Assembly: GCA_963921425.1 (NCBI GenBank)
Contig: OY992836.1
Location: 14,029,614-14,093,613, forward strand
DNA from: Dryas octopetala
Taxonomy: Eukaryota; Streptophyta; Magnoliopsida; Rosales; Rosaceae
Direction: 5' to 3'
DNA length: 64,000 nucleotides
Below the pieces are notes generated by a model. The model did no database searches. It saw nothing but the letters and a program-made list of their open reading frames with translations, and was not told the origin of the DNA. Made by a program: the position numbers and the translations under genes. This document shows, piece after piece, positions 13,067 to 25,046 of the stretch (position 1 is the first letter of the stretch; every line of letters begins with the position of its first letter).

Positions 13067-13266
13067 NNNNNNNNNNNNNNNNNNNNNNNNNNNNNNNNNN
13101 NNNNNNNNNNNNNNNNNNNNNNNNNNNNNNNNNNNNNNNNNNNNNNNNNNNNNNNNNNNNNNNNNNNNNNNNNNNNNNNNNNNNNNNNNNNNNNNNNNNN
13201 NNNNNNNNNNNNNNNNNNNNNNNNNNNNNNNNNNNNNNNNNNNNNNNNNNNNNNNNNNNNNNNNNN
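13067..13266. other. Assembly gap of 200 N
   Basis: Exactly 200 N characters, directly after a CT microsatellite. A round number suggests a placeholder, so the true missing length is unknown. Confidence 0.98.
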
Positions 13267-14559
13267 ATTTGCAAACTCTTATTTGAATGTATAGCTAAGA
13301 TTGTCTATCATTATAATATGTCAAATATATATATATAGTGTTATATGATTTGTATTTATCGACTACAGATCCCTTCCGTTGTGATATACCTCATCTTAAA
13401 CATGATAATGTATGGCTTGTGGGACCCACTTTACATTGTAATTTGATGATCGGAGCCATCTATTTTGTAAGTCTATATATAAAGATCATCTTAGCAAAAA
13501 ATTAGATAAATCGGAAATCGTTTAACCATTTGATTAAATGACCATCATTTCAAGTATTAATAGAATCCATATATTCATCTATTTATTCTATTAAAATTAG
13601 ATGTCTTAATGGTTTTCAATTGACTTAATTTTTTGTAAGAATGATCCTTGTATAGAGACTTAGAAAATAGACAGCTTCGATTATTAAATTACAATGCAGA
13701 GTGGGAATGGAAAGGGCCTCTTACCGATTATATTATGGACTTATCTTAATTAATTGGATTATGTATATAGTTTTTAATCTCTATTAGAAGGTGGTTTATA
13801 ATGGGATTAGTAGCTTTGGTACAAGAGTGAGTCGTCCTATATATACAAAGGAATCTCATCTTTGTTAGAAAGTAAATTTTAATATGATTAATAGATGATA
13901 TACAAATAAATTAAATAATTTTATCAATGACAAGAGGAGGAATTGAGTGGTAGCAAATTATTTATCATAATGAAGATGAAACAAAACAGGACCTACCGTG
14001 TTTATGTGTGTACAAGTACAGAAGTAGATATAGTGAAAATCCTATCATTTATATATGTACCTTCCTTCAGTGGTACTTTTTGTGTGGTTGGGTTCCCTTT
14101 GATGGTACGTAACACTAGTTTTAGTAGTTACTGCTTACATGTATGAAAATTACAATTATTATATAAACTATAAAATAAAAAATTCTTTTGCTTCGGATTC
14201 AAACAATCACCAAATCATGGAACATGGTGAAGCCATGAACCAAGGAAAGCACGTTGATTTATTACATTATTAATGAAACTTGGTAAACGTCTTGATATCA
14301 TATGATATAATGTTGTTGATGTCGTCTAATGAATCTGTACAGATTAATTGCTAGAAACTTAGAATTATACAAATTTAAATATGTACGGGAAGGTGGATAA
14401 GTACGTGGCAGAATGGCACAGTGGGGATTAAGAGCTTAAGAAGCAATAGCAATGGCCACTTGGAGGGCCTTGGGATTGAGGGAGTGGAGGGTAGAGAGCC
14501 ATTTCACTTTCACAGTCCAGTGGGTCACTCACTAGAAAGTATAAACGAAATGGAGGATC

Positions 14560-16080
14560 AAACATCACCCTCTTGACTCTTTGTCAACTAGAAAGGTTCA
14601 TGGGGTTTTTGATATTTAGTGGAGTGTGGTGGAGAATTGGTAGAGGACCCACTTGGGAGAAAGAAGGGCACAAAGTGTCGAGCTTCAATTCCATTCTTTT
14701 CAACACACCTCCAAAATTGGGTCTGGGTGCTGATTCCTTCTATCTTCAAAATCTGTCTTTTTTGGTGGGGCTTTAAGGAAAAGTGAGGTAGATAAAGCAA
14801 GTACCCTGATCAAAGCCCCCCAAAAAGCTTCAACCTGTTTCCCATTTTCTATTACCCTTTTGGAAATTGGTTTCTTTTTTACTCTTTATCTTCACTGAAA
14901 TGGTTAGATGACTTTGTTCAAAGAAAAGTTGAGCGATTTGCAGGGTTGAAAGCTGTTGAGGGTATGGTGGGGGAATATCTTGTTGGGTCCTCTTAGTCTC
15001 CTTTTGGTGACTATGCATCTTGGGAATTGGGAATTTTATCTGATCTGGGATTCATTAGATTCTACTGTCTTTCCAGATTCTTAATCTGTTTCAGGTAGAG
15101 TTTCTGAGATATGATGCTGCTGTTATTACCTATATCTTTCTTCATTTCACTTTCACCTGTTGCATTTCATTTAATAAGCCATTGAATTGGAATGCGCCAC
15201 TTGCTTTATTTTGATCATGTGGGTGAGTGGATTGTGTTCTCATATAAATATGTGGTTTGATGATACTTGATTACTTCCTCAAGCTGTTTCAATTGGATTC
15301 CTGATTGCTGCATGATATTGGAATTTTGTGAAAGGGAAGCTTTTTGGGCTAACTTGCATCTGGGGTGTGTGATATAGTGTTCTTTATTTTCTTGCTATTA
15401 GTTTCTGAAAGAATATAGGTAAATTAATTTGCTCAAATTGGATTGTAACATCCTCTTATTGCAATAGGGTGTGCATGCCACAGATTGAAATTCAGAAGGT
15501 TATTGGTCATTTTAATATATTTTAAGTTCGTCGGGTGGTTATATGGTTATTGGTCCTTCCTGTTTTCCCACCTACCTTCTGCACGTTTATTGAACTGCTG
15601 CCCTTCTAAATGTGGAGGGTGTTCCCAGATTATGACTTATTGATTGAATTCTGAAGTATGGTGGGGGCAGATATTCTCGAATCTCACTCTTACTGCTTCT
15701 TGCTCTGTGAATGTCATTGTGTTATCATTTCTAGAGAAAGCCAATTTTAGACTTTCCTCCCCCTTCACTTCATCTGAATGCTAGTGTTGTTAATACATTT
15801 ATTCATCTTTATATCTACTTTCTCAGTCTGTATTGGACTACTTGTTCATCATGCCCATTAATGTTTTAATTTTATGTTTGTTTAAACTCTGGAATGATTC
15901 TAATATAATGCTGCATATAATTTATAGTAATCATGGTTTAACATGTGAGGCACTGAATATCTTTTCCTCTGTTTTCTGCTTTTGTTATCTATTTGAAGTT
16001 ATGCTTTCTCTTTGCCTAAATGAAGGACTTTGGGTGCAGGAAGAAATTTGCCAGCCCACTGGCATATAGCATTTTTTGTT
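14560..16080 (+). promoter_or_regulatory. Probable 5' UTR exon and leader intron of the DAR1-like gene
   Basis: A good donor (CAG/GTAGAG at 15095) and an acceptor (GTGCAG before 16040) would remove about 945 bases and leave a 41-base leader joined to the ATG at 16081. The upstream segment has mixed composition unlike the AT-rich spacer. No transcript evidence is available, so the transcription start is not placed. Confidence 0.45.
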
Positions 16081-19000
16081 ATGGGTTGGCTGACTAAGAT
16101 TCTTAAAGGTTCTAGCCGTAAAGGACATTATCATGGGAAATATGGACATGATAGAACATGGGATGAGCCTCGTAATTCAGTGGTAATTACTGTTTTGACT
16201 TCTATAGAATTTCTTTTGTTGCTCTTCCTACACGTTTAATTACATGATGGGCTAGCTTTTTGTTCACAGTAGGTAGATTGATATCTACCCATCACAAATT
16301 AATTTATAGAAATAGTGTGATGATTCAAAATCTGAATATTCCTGCATACTGATCATGCTAGCAATTTCATATTATTGTACTATGCTGACTCTATGATTTT
16401 GGGCTGCAGGAAGAAGATATCGATTGTGCTATTGCACTGTCCCTTTCAGAACTAGATCTAAAAGGAAAAAAAGTAATTGGTGAGTTTCACCAATGTGCAA
16501 AGAGTAACTGGTACCTTTCATATGTTGCATAAATGAAGTCTAGGAGAGTTTTCTGACAGGAATATAATTGACTAACTGAATTACTTGGGATCTTTAATAT
16601 CTTTCCCCTACTTTTCATTCCAGGGTTAATAGCTATTAGTGCTAGACATGGGACATTGTGCAAAATGCTTTAGGATGTATATTGTGACATATTCTATTAA
16701 GCATAATGGATTGTGTGGCATTTTCCATTTTGCTTAGGATGTAAATTGTGTATAATTGGGGTCAACTAAGGGGGCATGATCAGTAAATTTTCAGGTGTTG
16801 TCTCAGTTTTGATTTATAAGTATCCATTTGCCTATTTATTTTTCAGAAGATGAATCTCAATCGGAGGAGGATGAACAACCTGCCAGAGTTGAATCCGACG
16901 ATGATGAACAACCTGCCAAAGTTGAATCGGATGATGATGAACAACCTGCCAAAGTTCGAGATGAGGAAGATGAACAACCTGCTAAAGTTAAATATGAGGA
17001 AGATGAGCAACGTGCTAAAGTTCAATTGGAGGAAGATGAACAACTTGCAAAGGCTATTCAAGAAAGTTTGAATGTGGATTCTCCTCCCCAATATAATAAT
17101 GGCAGTATATTGCAACCTTATCCATTCTTCTATCCATCTGGGTACAGCAGGTAAGTGTGGTCACTTTGCTCTATCTCTTGAATCTAGTCTAGTAAACTAA
17201 CTACTGCAGTATGCCAATTCCTGTTCTCCATAAGTTCTTATTAAGTTCGAAGACAAGTAAAAGTTGTTCAATTGTGAACATTTCCAAATAAGTGAACGAT
17301 GTGGATCCAAAGAAAGAAAAAGAACAAGGGAATTTTCAATTTCCTATACAGGAGCTAGGTATCTCTGTAGCTTGCTGCTCACATGTTTAATTATATACAT
17401 TAAGACACCTGATGATTTTTCAACCTATTTAGTATTAATGGATACAAAATGTACAAGTCATATGACAAAATGGGCAACTTGTCTGAGAATGAGACAAATG
17501 TGTTCATATAGTTTTATCCTTCCCAAAATCCGCGTCTCTCCGATAACAAGAGAAGATATGCATAACAAATATTTTGAAGCTGTTTTATTATAATTATGAC
17601 AACTTGGAGGTGCAAGACATTATGTAACTCTGTGAATTCACATGGGAGATTTACTTAAAAAAAGACTCTTTAGAGTTGACTCTTGCATTTCTTGTAATTT
17701 TATAACTGTATTCCACAGATAGTAATGAAACCTGACGAGGTTGAAGCTTGTTGCTTGTAGGATATGTGCTGGCTGCAAATTGGAGATTGGCCATGGGCGA
17801 TATTTGAGTTGCATGGGCGCTGTTTGGCATCCAGACTGTTTTTGCTGCCATGCTTGCAATCTTCCAATTACTGATTATGAGGTCCAAATTAATGTAGTTC
17901 TAGTTCAGTAAGATTTTCTTTGGAATTGGATGTCAAAATGCTTGAATGCCTGGCTGAGTTATTTTTTTATATTGGTATTATTATGCATGTTATATGAATT
18001 GTATACAAATTGTTTATTTTTAGATCTCCTTTCTGTGACAGTTTTCTATGTCTGGGAGTCGTCCTTATCACAAATCCTGCTACAAGGAGCAGCATCACCC
18101 AAGATGTGATGTTTGCAAGAATTTTGTAAGTGTCTCTCCTGTTTAGTTCTTTAATGATATAGCATTTCCATTTGGTAAGTGCATTATTTGTATTTAGTTG
18201 ATGATGTATGTATTGTAGTATTATAAACTGCATACAACTTTCTCTTTCTTTTTGATTTGCTTATAATAAAAACAGATTGATTAGAGATCAATGTCTAGGC
18301 TAATAGGAACTCCAGGAGCTGTTAATTAATGTAGGCTTCTGATGATCTAACTATTTAACCTCTTCTGAAACAAAGTTTGAATGGGATGTCCTGCAAAGAT
18401 CATAGTATGTCCGCTGATTATAAACCCTCTCAGAGTTGGCAGGCTCCTGTTCGATAATCCAAAGTAAAAGTGTATCTTACTATGGGAATAAAAGAAATTA
18501 TTCAATGGTGCTTTGTTTTCTGTTGTTTTTTTTTTTCCTTTTGATGTGAAAGTTTCAAACAGTTAGATGTTTTTTCCTACTAGTCTGGTGAAGTGACCTT
18601 AAATACAACACAACTTTTTGAATAGCCTTGTTGATGGTTCTGTCTACTGGCTGGACAGGTGTAAGGCAATACATATGCATTTGTTTAACAATTTTAAGAC
18701 TTGTTGTCTATGTTGCTGGTTATTTTGTTTTGCTTTCTTAATTTTTTTCAGTTATGAATATTATCATCAAGATTTTTAATGTATAATTTATGTTAGATAG
18801 AGTGAGATATGTCTTTTTAAAATTTTTCCACTTGGCCATCACACAAATCATTTAGGTCTTGAACTATTCTGTATCTTTGTTCTTTCTGCAGATCCCAACA
18901 AATTCAGCTGGTCTTATTGAGTACAGGGCACATCCTTTCTGGCTACAAAAATACTGCCCCTCTCATGAGCGCGATAGGACTCCTCGATGTTGTAGCTGTG

Positions 19001-20377
19001 AAAGAATGGAGGTGAGTTCATGAAAACATAACCCCTCCACTTTTCACCCAAACAATAAATCCTGAAGAATTTGAAAAGGATATAAGAATACCGCAACCAC
19101 GACATTCAGGGCATTTTTCTGCAGGTGTCAATTTTCAATTGTTTTTAGTAATGATATACCTCTCAACCTTGCAGCCCAGGGACACAAGATATTTGTTACT
19201 TGATGACGGTCGGAAGTTATGTTTGGAGTGTCTAGACTCAGCAATTATGGATACTCATGAATGCCAACCCCTTTACCTTGAAATACAAGAATTTTATGAA
19301 GGTTTAAATATGAAAGTGGAGCAGCAAGTTCCAATGCTCTTGGTTGAGAGACAAGCACTAAACGAGGCCATGGAGGGAGAAAAGAATGTAAAGCCGATGC
19401 ATTAGAACTTTCATGTTTAAAAAACGATTTGCATTTCATTTCTTCAGTCTAATGTTTTTTATATGAACTTTTCCTTTACTGTGGGCAGGGTCATCATCAT
19501 TTGCCGGAGACTAGAGGACTATGCTTGTCAGAAGAACAGACTGTTACCACTGTAGGCGCTTGTTCTCCCCCCCCCCCCCCCCCCCCCCCCCCAACTGTTA
19601 GCTGTAAAAGTGTCATTTATATTCATTAAGCTATCAGTTCATTGGATAAGATCTCTCTGTCTATCTCTTACCATGTTACAGATTTTAAGGAGGCCGAAGA
19701 TTGGAGCAGGCTACCGGATGATAGACATGGTAACTGAGCCTTATAGGTTGAGTCGTCACTGTGAAGTAACAGCAATTCTCATATTGTATGGCCTTCCTAG
19801 GTAAAGTTAATTTCTCTGGCTTCTTCTTTATACCCATCCATCATCATGAGTCGTGCTACTATTTGTTATGACCTAAAACTTCTACAAACACAGGTTGTTG
19901 ACAGGGTCAATTCTGGCTCATGAGATGATGCATGCATGGCTAAGGCTTAAAGGTGTCTGCCCTGCACTATATTCCATGTATCATATTGGGATATTTTCTT
20001 TTGATAGCTTTGGTTTACTGATAGGTTCTTTGGCAGGTTATCCGAATCTGAGCCCTGAGGTTGAAGAAGGTATCTGCCAAGTGTTGGGCCATATGTGGCT
20101 GGAGGCTGAGATGTATTCTTCGCCTGGTAGTGATGTTGCCTCATCATCATCGTCTTCCTCCTCATCATCATCATCCTCGTCTAGTTCAGGATCATCTAAG
20201 AAGGGTAAACGGTCTGACTTTGAGAAGAAGCTTGGTGACTTTTTTAAACACCAAATTGAGTCAGATTCATCACAAGCTTATGGAGAAGGATTCAGGATAG
20301 GTAACCAAGCAGTGCTAAAGTATGGTCTAAGGAGGACCCTTGACCATATTCGGATGACAGGAAGTTTTCCCCTTTGA
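16081..20377 (+). CDS. DAR1: DA1-related protein, DAR1-like (UIM + LIM + zinc peptidase)
   Basis: Eleven coding exons join in phase: 16081-16182, 16410-16479, 16847-17150, 17761-17881, 18042-18125, 18892-19011, 19175-19387, 19489-19551, 19682-19800, 19894-19952, 20037-20377. They give 531 residues, close to the family length. Order: N-terminal MGWLTKI; UIM at 35-48 ([14 protein letters not shown]); acidic repeats about 63-119; second UIM about 120-133; LIM domain from 161 (CAGC, then H-C, C-C-C spacing); peptidase domain with HEMMH at about 408-412; poly-Ser linker near 460-478. DA1 family members are ubiquitin-activated peptidases that limit organ size. The RRPKIGAGY segment and the C-terminus fit DAR1 better than DA1. 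A 5' UTR intron probably precedes the start (donor at 15095, acceptor just before 16040). Confidence 0.9.
19567..19592 (+). repeat. Uninterrupted run of 26 C in a DAR1-like intron
   Basis: Twenty-six consecutive cytosines begin 15 bases after the donor of the intron at 19552-19681. The opposite strand is a 26-G run able to form a quadruplex, and the C strand could form an i-motif. Length is likely variable and error-prone in sequencing. Confidence 0.95.
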
Positions 20378-21636
20378 CTTGCAGAGTGATATAAATAATT
20401 CTTACCACATAAATCCATACCCTGGCCTTTCCATATTAATTTTATAGGACTAAAATCCATATACATAATAAGATAGAGATAAGGCAATGAAAATGCTTAT
20501 TTCTATATGAATTGTTGTCATCTCCCAACAGTTTGGAATACATTATACTGTCACATTACACATCCAAGCTGTTTAGAAGAAATTGTAACGAAATGAATAT
20601 GAAAATTCAAGGGATTTCTCAGTGAAGTTGCTTGCAGACAGCCTTTCTGATTAAGTTGAGTATCTCTAACTGACTTAACTACATTTTGTGCCTATGACAT
20701 TAGCCATGATATCAAGTTGACCTATATAAGATGCCCTCTTGTGGTTTTCCTTTACATTTAATATATGATAAGACAATAATAATGGGTTCACATACCTTTT
20801 ATTAGAGCTCGCCACAGTGTGTCGGACTTAGCACCCTAACTCCAATGGGGAAAGGAGGACAAAGGGAAGGGAGAGATTCAAACCTGGCCTCGCATTTGGG
20901 TGTGGAGGTAAAGGCATTGTATTACAAAAACTACAAGCCCCTATAACACTAAATTGTGGCTCGAATACAATTAATAAACCATCCAGTCCTGGCAAAAAAA
21001 CCATCAAGACCTTGCCAAGAAAAAAACAAACCATCCAGACATTTACCAAAAGAAAATTTAGCTTCTCCACTCAATATAAAAAAAAAATGGAATTATTATA
21101 TGGGTGGAAACTTTCACATCCTAATTTTGCACGTTTTTCATGTTTCAGTAATTGAATAAGGAGAAGTGCAAATGTACAAAATGGGAGTGAAAATCACCAT
21201 TCATCATTTCACCTCAAATACATCATTAAAACTAGATCAGAGAAGCAACTTCCTTTGCAGTTCAAGAATTGCATAATTTATATCATTTCTTTTATTGTAA
21301 ACAACGGTTGCAAGGTCTGAAAAAAAAGGCAAAAACTAAGTAATGACATCCCTAGACTTAGAGAATTTTACTAGAGATTTTTTATGGGGTATGTCTTATG
21401 GAGCATCTTCTTATAATGAAGCGAGACCACATTACTTGAGACCCACCTCATTATGAGAGGATGACCAATAGGTTATGCCCCATTCAAGAGTTAGTGTCAC
21501 ATCTTCATTTAGTAAGGTGACAAGGTGACAGTGTTGTAAGCTCGTTTATATTTGAAAAGACTTTTTTATGCAGTATGGTGTATGACATATACGTTATTTT
21601 AGTGAGATCCACTTTATTGTGAGAGGATACTGCATA
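20378..21636. other. DAR1-like 3' flank and spacer
   Basis: AT-rich sequence after the TGA, including the presumed 3' UTR, followed by degenerate repeat-like DNA. No gene is recognised. Confidence 0.5.
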
Positions 21637-21996
21637 AGAGTTAATTACACTTACACCTCCTGAGGTTTATCGTCTTTTCACATATACTCCCTGAAGTTTC
21701 AAAAATTACACATACACCCCCTGATGTTTCAAAACTATTGCATATAACCCCTTACAAGAGAAAAAAATAAATAAACAAAAATAAAATATTTGTATTGAAG
21801 TTGGACCTTACATCTTAAGTAATCTTATTAGGCCATTTCACCACTTAACATGTTTTTTTTCATAATTTTTCATCTCATGTAGGGGGTTATATGCAACAGT
21901 TTTGAAACTTTAGGGGGTGTATGTGTAATTATTGAAACACCAGGGGGTGTATGTGAAAAAACGATAAACTTCAAATAGTATAAGTGTAATTAACTC
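21637..21996. mobile_element. MULE-type foldback element
   Basis: Inverted arms start AGAGTTAATTACACTTA and end with the complement. Each arm repeats a CCCCCTGA-type motif two or three times. Flanks TACTGCATA (21628-21636) and TACTCCATA (21997-22005) match at 8 of 9 positions, consistent with a 9-bp duplication. The element is 360 bp and non-coding. Confidence 0.7.
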
Positions 21997-22237
21997 TACT
22001 CCATAAAGATGTTTCATTCTAATGAGAGAGTTGTCGTTGGGTGGGATCCGCTAGGTGGTTGGTGCGTAGGTGGGGTTTTTCGTTTTTCTAATTATTTTTT
22101 AAGCTTTTTAGTTTAAGGATATATTAGAAATTTTCAAGAAAAATAAAAAAGGGGGACACAAAATTATTTAAGTAAATGATTATAAAGCCCAATTTTGAGC
22201 TTTCACTACTTTTAAGACCCATGTCTTTTTTTGGTTT

Positions 22238-22790
22238 TTGAAGAAGGCCCAGTTTATACTAAACCGGTCCTCTTTTCCGTCTCCCTCATTTTCCATCTCT
22301 CACTCCGTCTCTTTCCGTCTCTCTCTCTCTCTTTCTCCGTCTCACAGATCTGAGGGATCGCACCTCTCTCTCCTTTGTCTCCATCTTCGTCTCTCTCCCT
22401 CTACCTCTCCATCTTCATCAATCCAGTCCATGGCCACACTGCCGCACTTGGGCAGCGCCACCACCTTGGAACCCAACGACGATGTGGTGGCTGACCACCT
22501 CATCATCTGCTCCTGTAGAATCGCGTCGACGTTCATTCTGGTGCAGTAGCTTCTGGCAAAGGCGGCTCTGATCAGCTTCAAGAAATCGTTAGTACCGTCG
22601 CTGGACGGAGACGACGACCTGACACTAAAGCTTTTGGGCAAGCTCGACGAGAATTGGCCACCTGGTGCCGTAGCTTCTGCCAGAGGCGGCTCTGATCGAC
22701 GAGAATTGGCAAGCTTTTGGACCGAGACGACGACTGTAGAAGTCCTTGGCTTTGCTCAGAGCTCTGATGGGTACAGTGAGATCTCATGAA
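22238..22790 (+). pseudogene. Rearranged gene-like fragment
   Basis: A GC-richer island in AT-rich spacer starts with a CT-rich leader and contains MATLPHLGSATTLEPNDD-like coding text. The frame breaks after about 100 codons. Two short segments are duplicated just downstream: GTAGCTTCTG-CA-AGGCGGCTCTGATC at about 22547 and 22669, and TCGACGAGAATTGGC at about 22647 and 22696. I do not recognise the source family. It looks like shuffled exon pieces, as transposons sometimes capture, rather than a working gene. Confidence 0.35.
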
Positions 22791-23694
22791 CTTATTTTGG
22801 TTGTTTATTCTTGCAAGGTCATATTTAATGTTTGGGTGACTTATAGTACTATTGGAATGTTATTGTTTTGAAATTGGTGGTAATTGTGATGAGTAGTAGG
22901 CAATATGGGGTTTGTATTCAAATTGATTTGCTTGGAATTCATTATATGGGAGCAAGTAATTAGAGATTTTGAAATTGTCAGTGTTTTTGGGGTATGAATT
23001 GGGTTGGGTTTGTTGTTGTTGGGGGATGTGAGAGGTGCAAAGGTTGAGAGTGGTGATGAAGGTTTCTGTGGAGGTGTTGCCTAATCAGATTTAAAGTTGA
23101 AGCTTCTTTAGAAGCTGTGGCCATTTTCCAAAGATGAGTGGATATTCAAATTCAATTCAAAGTGAAGAATAGTAGTACATATAGTTTTAAGTGGAAAAGA
23201 AGAGTGTGAGAATGACTATATATAAAGTTTGGGAAATGAAGATTAGAAGGAATTTGTAATTGGGTAAGGTGTGGCTTCACACTAAGCTCCTGGATAGAGA
23301 TAGGAAGCAAGCATCATTTTTCATTTGGTGTTGTATAAATCAATAGTGGACTGTGGACTAATCTGGATTCATGTGGAGTGCATATATTACTTTATTGTTT
23401 TTCAGGGTCATGTACGTTTCCAATTAACTATTTCCAGGGTACTTCCAGCTGAAGCCTTAGTGGGAGTTCAAAATGGATTAACAAGTGAAACTCCCTTGGA
23501 CCTTAGTTAATTGTTTAAGGCACAACTCATGGTTTTCCTGGTTTTTTTGGTTTTTTCCTCTTGTTGGCTTAGATAAGGAGAAATTATATTTTCCTCTTGT
23601 TGACTTAGATAAACCCATAATTTCTGTTTTAGTTTGTTCTTTGGTTGTTTATGCTTTGACAAGGATTGTACTAGGTTTAAATTATATTTTCTAA

Positions 23695-23784
23695 TTTATT
23701 GTTACTATCAAACAATAACAATACTTAATTGCCACTGTCGGACAGTAACAATAGATCATTGTTACTGCCGAACAGTAACAATAA
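23695..23784. repeat. Three 30-bp hairpin repeat units (outlying block)
   Basis: Three consecutive 30-base units (23695-23724, 23725-23754, 23755-23784) each carry ATTG-YYACT-RYC on the left and ARYAACAAT on the right as an imperfect palindrome around a short loop. They match the units of the main array at 24301-24510. Confidence 0.8.
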
Positions 23785-24059
23785 GTGATTTTTGGATTTG
23801 GTTTTGATGTGTTTTTTGCATTTTTGAACTAATTTTTATGTGATTGCCACTGCCTGCCTAATAGTGACAATTGTTAAATAGTATTTTTTTGACAGTGGCT
23901 ATTTTTTTGGCAGTGGCTATTGTTAAAAAAAAAACAGAAGACACACGGCAGCTTCAACAAAAAAGAAAAAAAGAAGAAGACAAAGATTTTTGTTTTTTAT
24001 GTGTTTATGTTAGAAAAATACATAAGATTTGTATATGTATGTTGTTTATGGGTTTTTTT

Positions 24060-24300
24060 TAGAACAATGAGAATAATCATTGTTCGATAGTGGCAATAAA
24101 TAATAATTGTCATTGTGACAGTAGCAATTAGGTGATTGTTACTGTGTGATAGTAACAAATTAGCAATCATCTGAATTATTACTGTGTGACAGTAGCAATC
24201 AGGTGATTGTTACTCTCTGAATTTTGTGATTTTCTATGGTTTGAATTTTGGTGATTGTTATTGTATGACAGTAACAAAATATATTAGTTATCTTCAATAT
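24060..24300. repeat. Degenerate hairpin units between the two blocks
   Basis: The motif GTGATTGTTACTGT-ACAGTARCAA recurs irregularly (for example near 24139, 24197 and 24253) with spacers of variable length. It appears to be the eroded edge of the neighbouring array. Confidence 0.6.
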
Positions 24301-24510
24301 GTGATTGTTACTGTCAAACAGTAGCAATATGTGATTGTTACTATCAGACAGTAGCAATAGGTGATTGTTACTATCAAATAATAACAATACCGGATTGTCA
24401 CTGCCAGAAAGTAGCAATAAGTGATTGTTACTATCAAATAATGATAATACTTGATTGCCACTGTCCGGCAGTAGCAATAGGTGATTGTTACTATTCGATA
24501 GTAACAATTA
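24301..24510. repeat. Tandem array of seven 30-bp hairpin units
   Basis: Seven head-to-tail units of exactly 30 bases, beginning at 24301, 24331, 24361, 24391, 24421, 24451 and 24481. Each unit reads roughly GTGATTGTTACTRTC then a short loop then RRCAGTARCAATA, so every unit is itself a stem-loop. Several substitutions are paired across the stem, for example ACTATC with ATAATAAC and ACTGTCCG with GCAGTAGC. Because 30 is a multiple of 3 a spurious minus-strand frame reads DSNNHLLLLS repeatedly; it is not a protein gene. Confidence 0.95.
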
Positions 24511-24713
24511 TATTTACTATTAAAACGTAAAAGATTATGAATGCCTCATCTTGATTTTTTTTATTTTATATTAGTTATTATTTAACATGTTTATGAAATG
24601 AAAAATATCTAAATTATATATATATTTTTGGATAGTTTATGTAGTTATGTACCATTTGGCATTGAAATGAAAAAAATAATAATAAAGAAAGGAAAAATAT
24701 GGAATTTTAAAAA

Positions 24714-24796
24714 TACTGTAGCGCGCTACAGTAATGGCGTCACTGTAGCACTGAGTTTTTAAATGTGGGCCGCTACAGTATTTTACTGTAGCGTTT
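24714..24796. repeat. Pair of CTGTAGCG palindromes
   Basis: TACTGTAGCGCGCTACAGTA at 24714-24733 is a perfect 20-base palindrome. A second, CGCTACAGTA-TTT-TACTGTAGCG, lies at about 24773-24795. They sit about 250 bases upstream of the PPR gene and look like a foldback remnant. Confidence 0.85.
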
Positions 24797-25000
24797 GTGC
24801 CGGATAAATAGTAAATTTTAAAAAATAGACTTAAAAAAAAATAACCCAAATAATTTTGGGTGGGTCAAAAATCAAAATACTCAGTTTTTCTTTTATTTTT
24901 ATTTTTCGAAGCCCATTAGAAATGTAGGAAGATCTGACTTCTGAGCTCGATACTGCTGACGGCCCAGAGAGTGCAACGCCTACAACACACCCAAGCTCTG

Positions 25001-25045
25001 ATGATGGCTTATAACTTTATGCACACCAAGTGTTCGATGTTTTGA
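25001..25045 (+). CDS. Upstream ORF in the PPR leader, 14 codons
   Basis: ATG at 25001 opens a frame reading MMAYNFMHTKCSMF and ends with TGA at 25043-25045, leaving one base before the PPR start at 25047. Whether it lies in the transcript is inferred. If so, ribosomes finishing it would stop almost on top of the main start codon. Confidence 0.45.
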   Translation: MMAYNFMHTKCSMF

Positions 25046-25046
25046 C

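Larger units (their letters stand above)
11612..14560. other. Spacer with low-complexity DNA and an assembly gap
   Basis: Holds hairpin motifs of the TGTGACTG/CAGTCACA type (about 12024-12055 and 12196-12222), a short tandem run of a 12-mer GAAATTTCGATG (about 12246-12295), a long T/C tract, a CT microsatellite, 200 Ns, and then ordinary AT-rich DNA up to the DAR1-like gene. No gene is supported. Confidence 0.6.

Noticed and set aside
12718..13294. Phe/Ser-rich and Lys/Glu-rich frames around the gap
   Set aside because: Translation of a T/C tract and of Ns; not evidence of genes.
24199..24507. 102-codon minus-strand frame with DSNNHLLLLS repeats, and a possible CRISPR-like reading of the array
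   Set aside because: The frame is open only because the hairpin unit is 30 bases. The array has no unique spacers and lies in plant nuclear DNA, so it is not a CRISPR.
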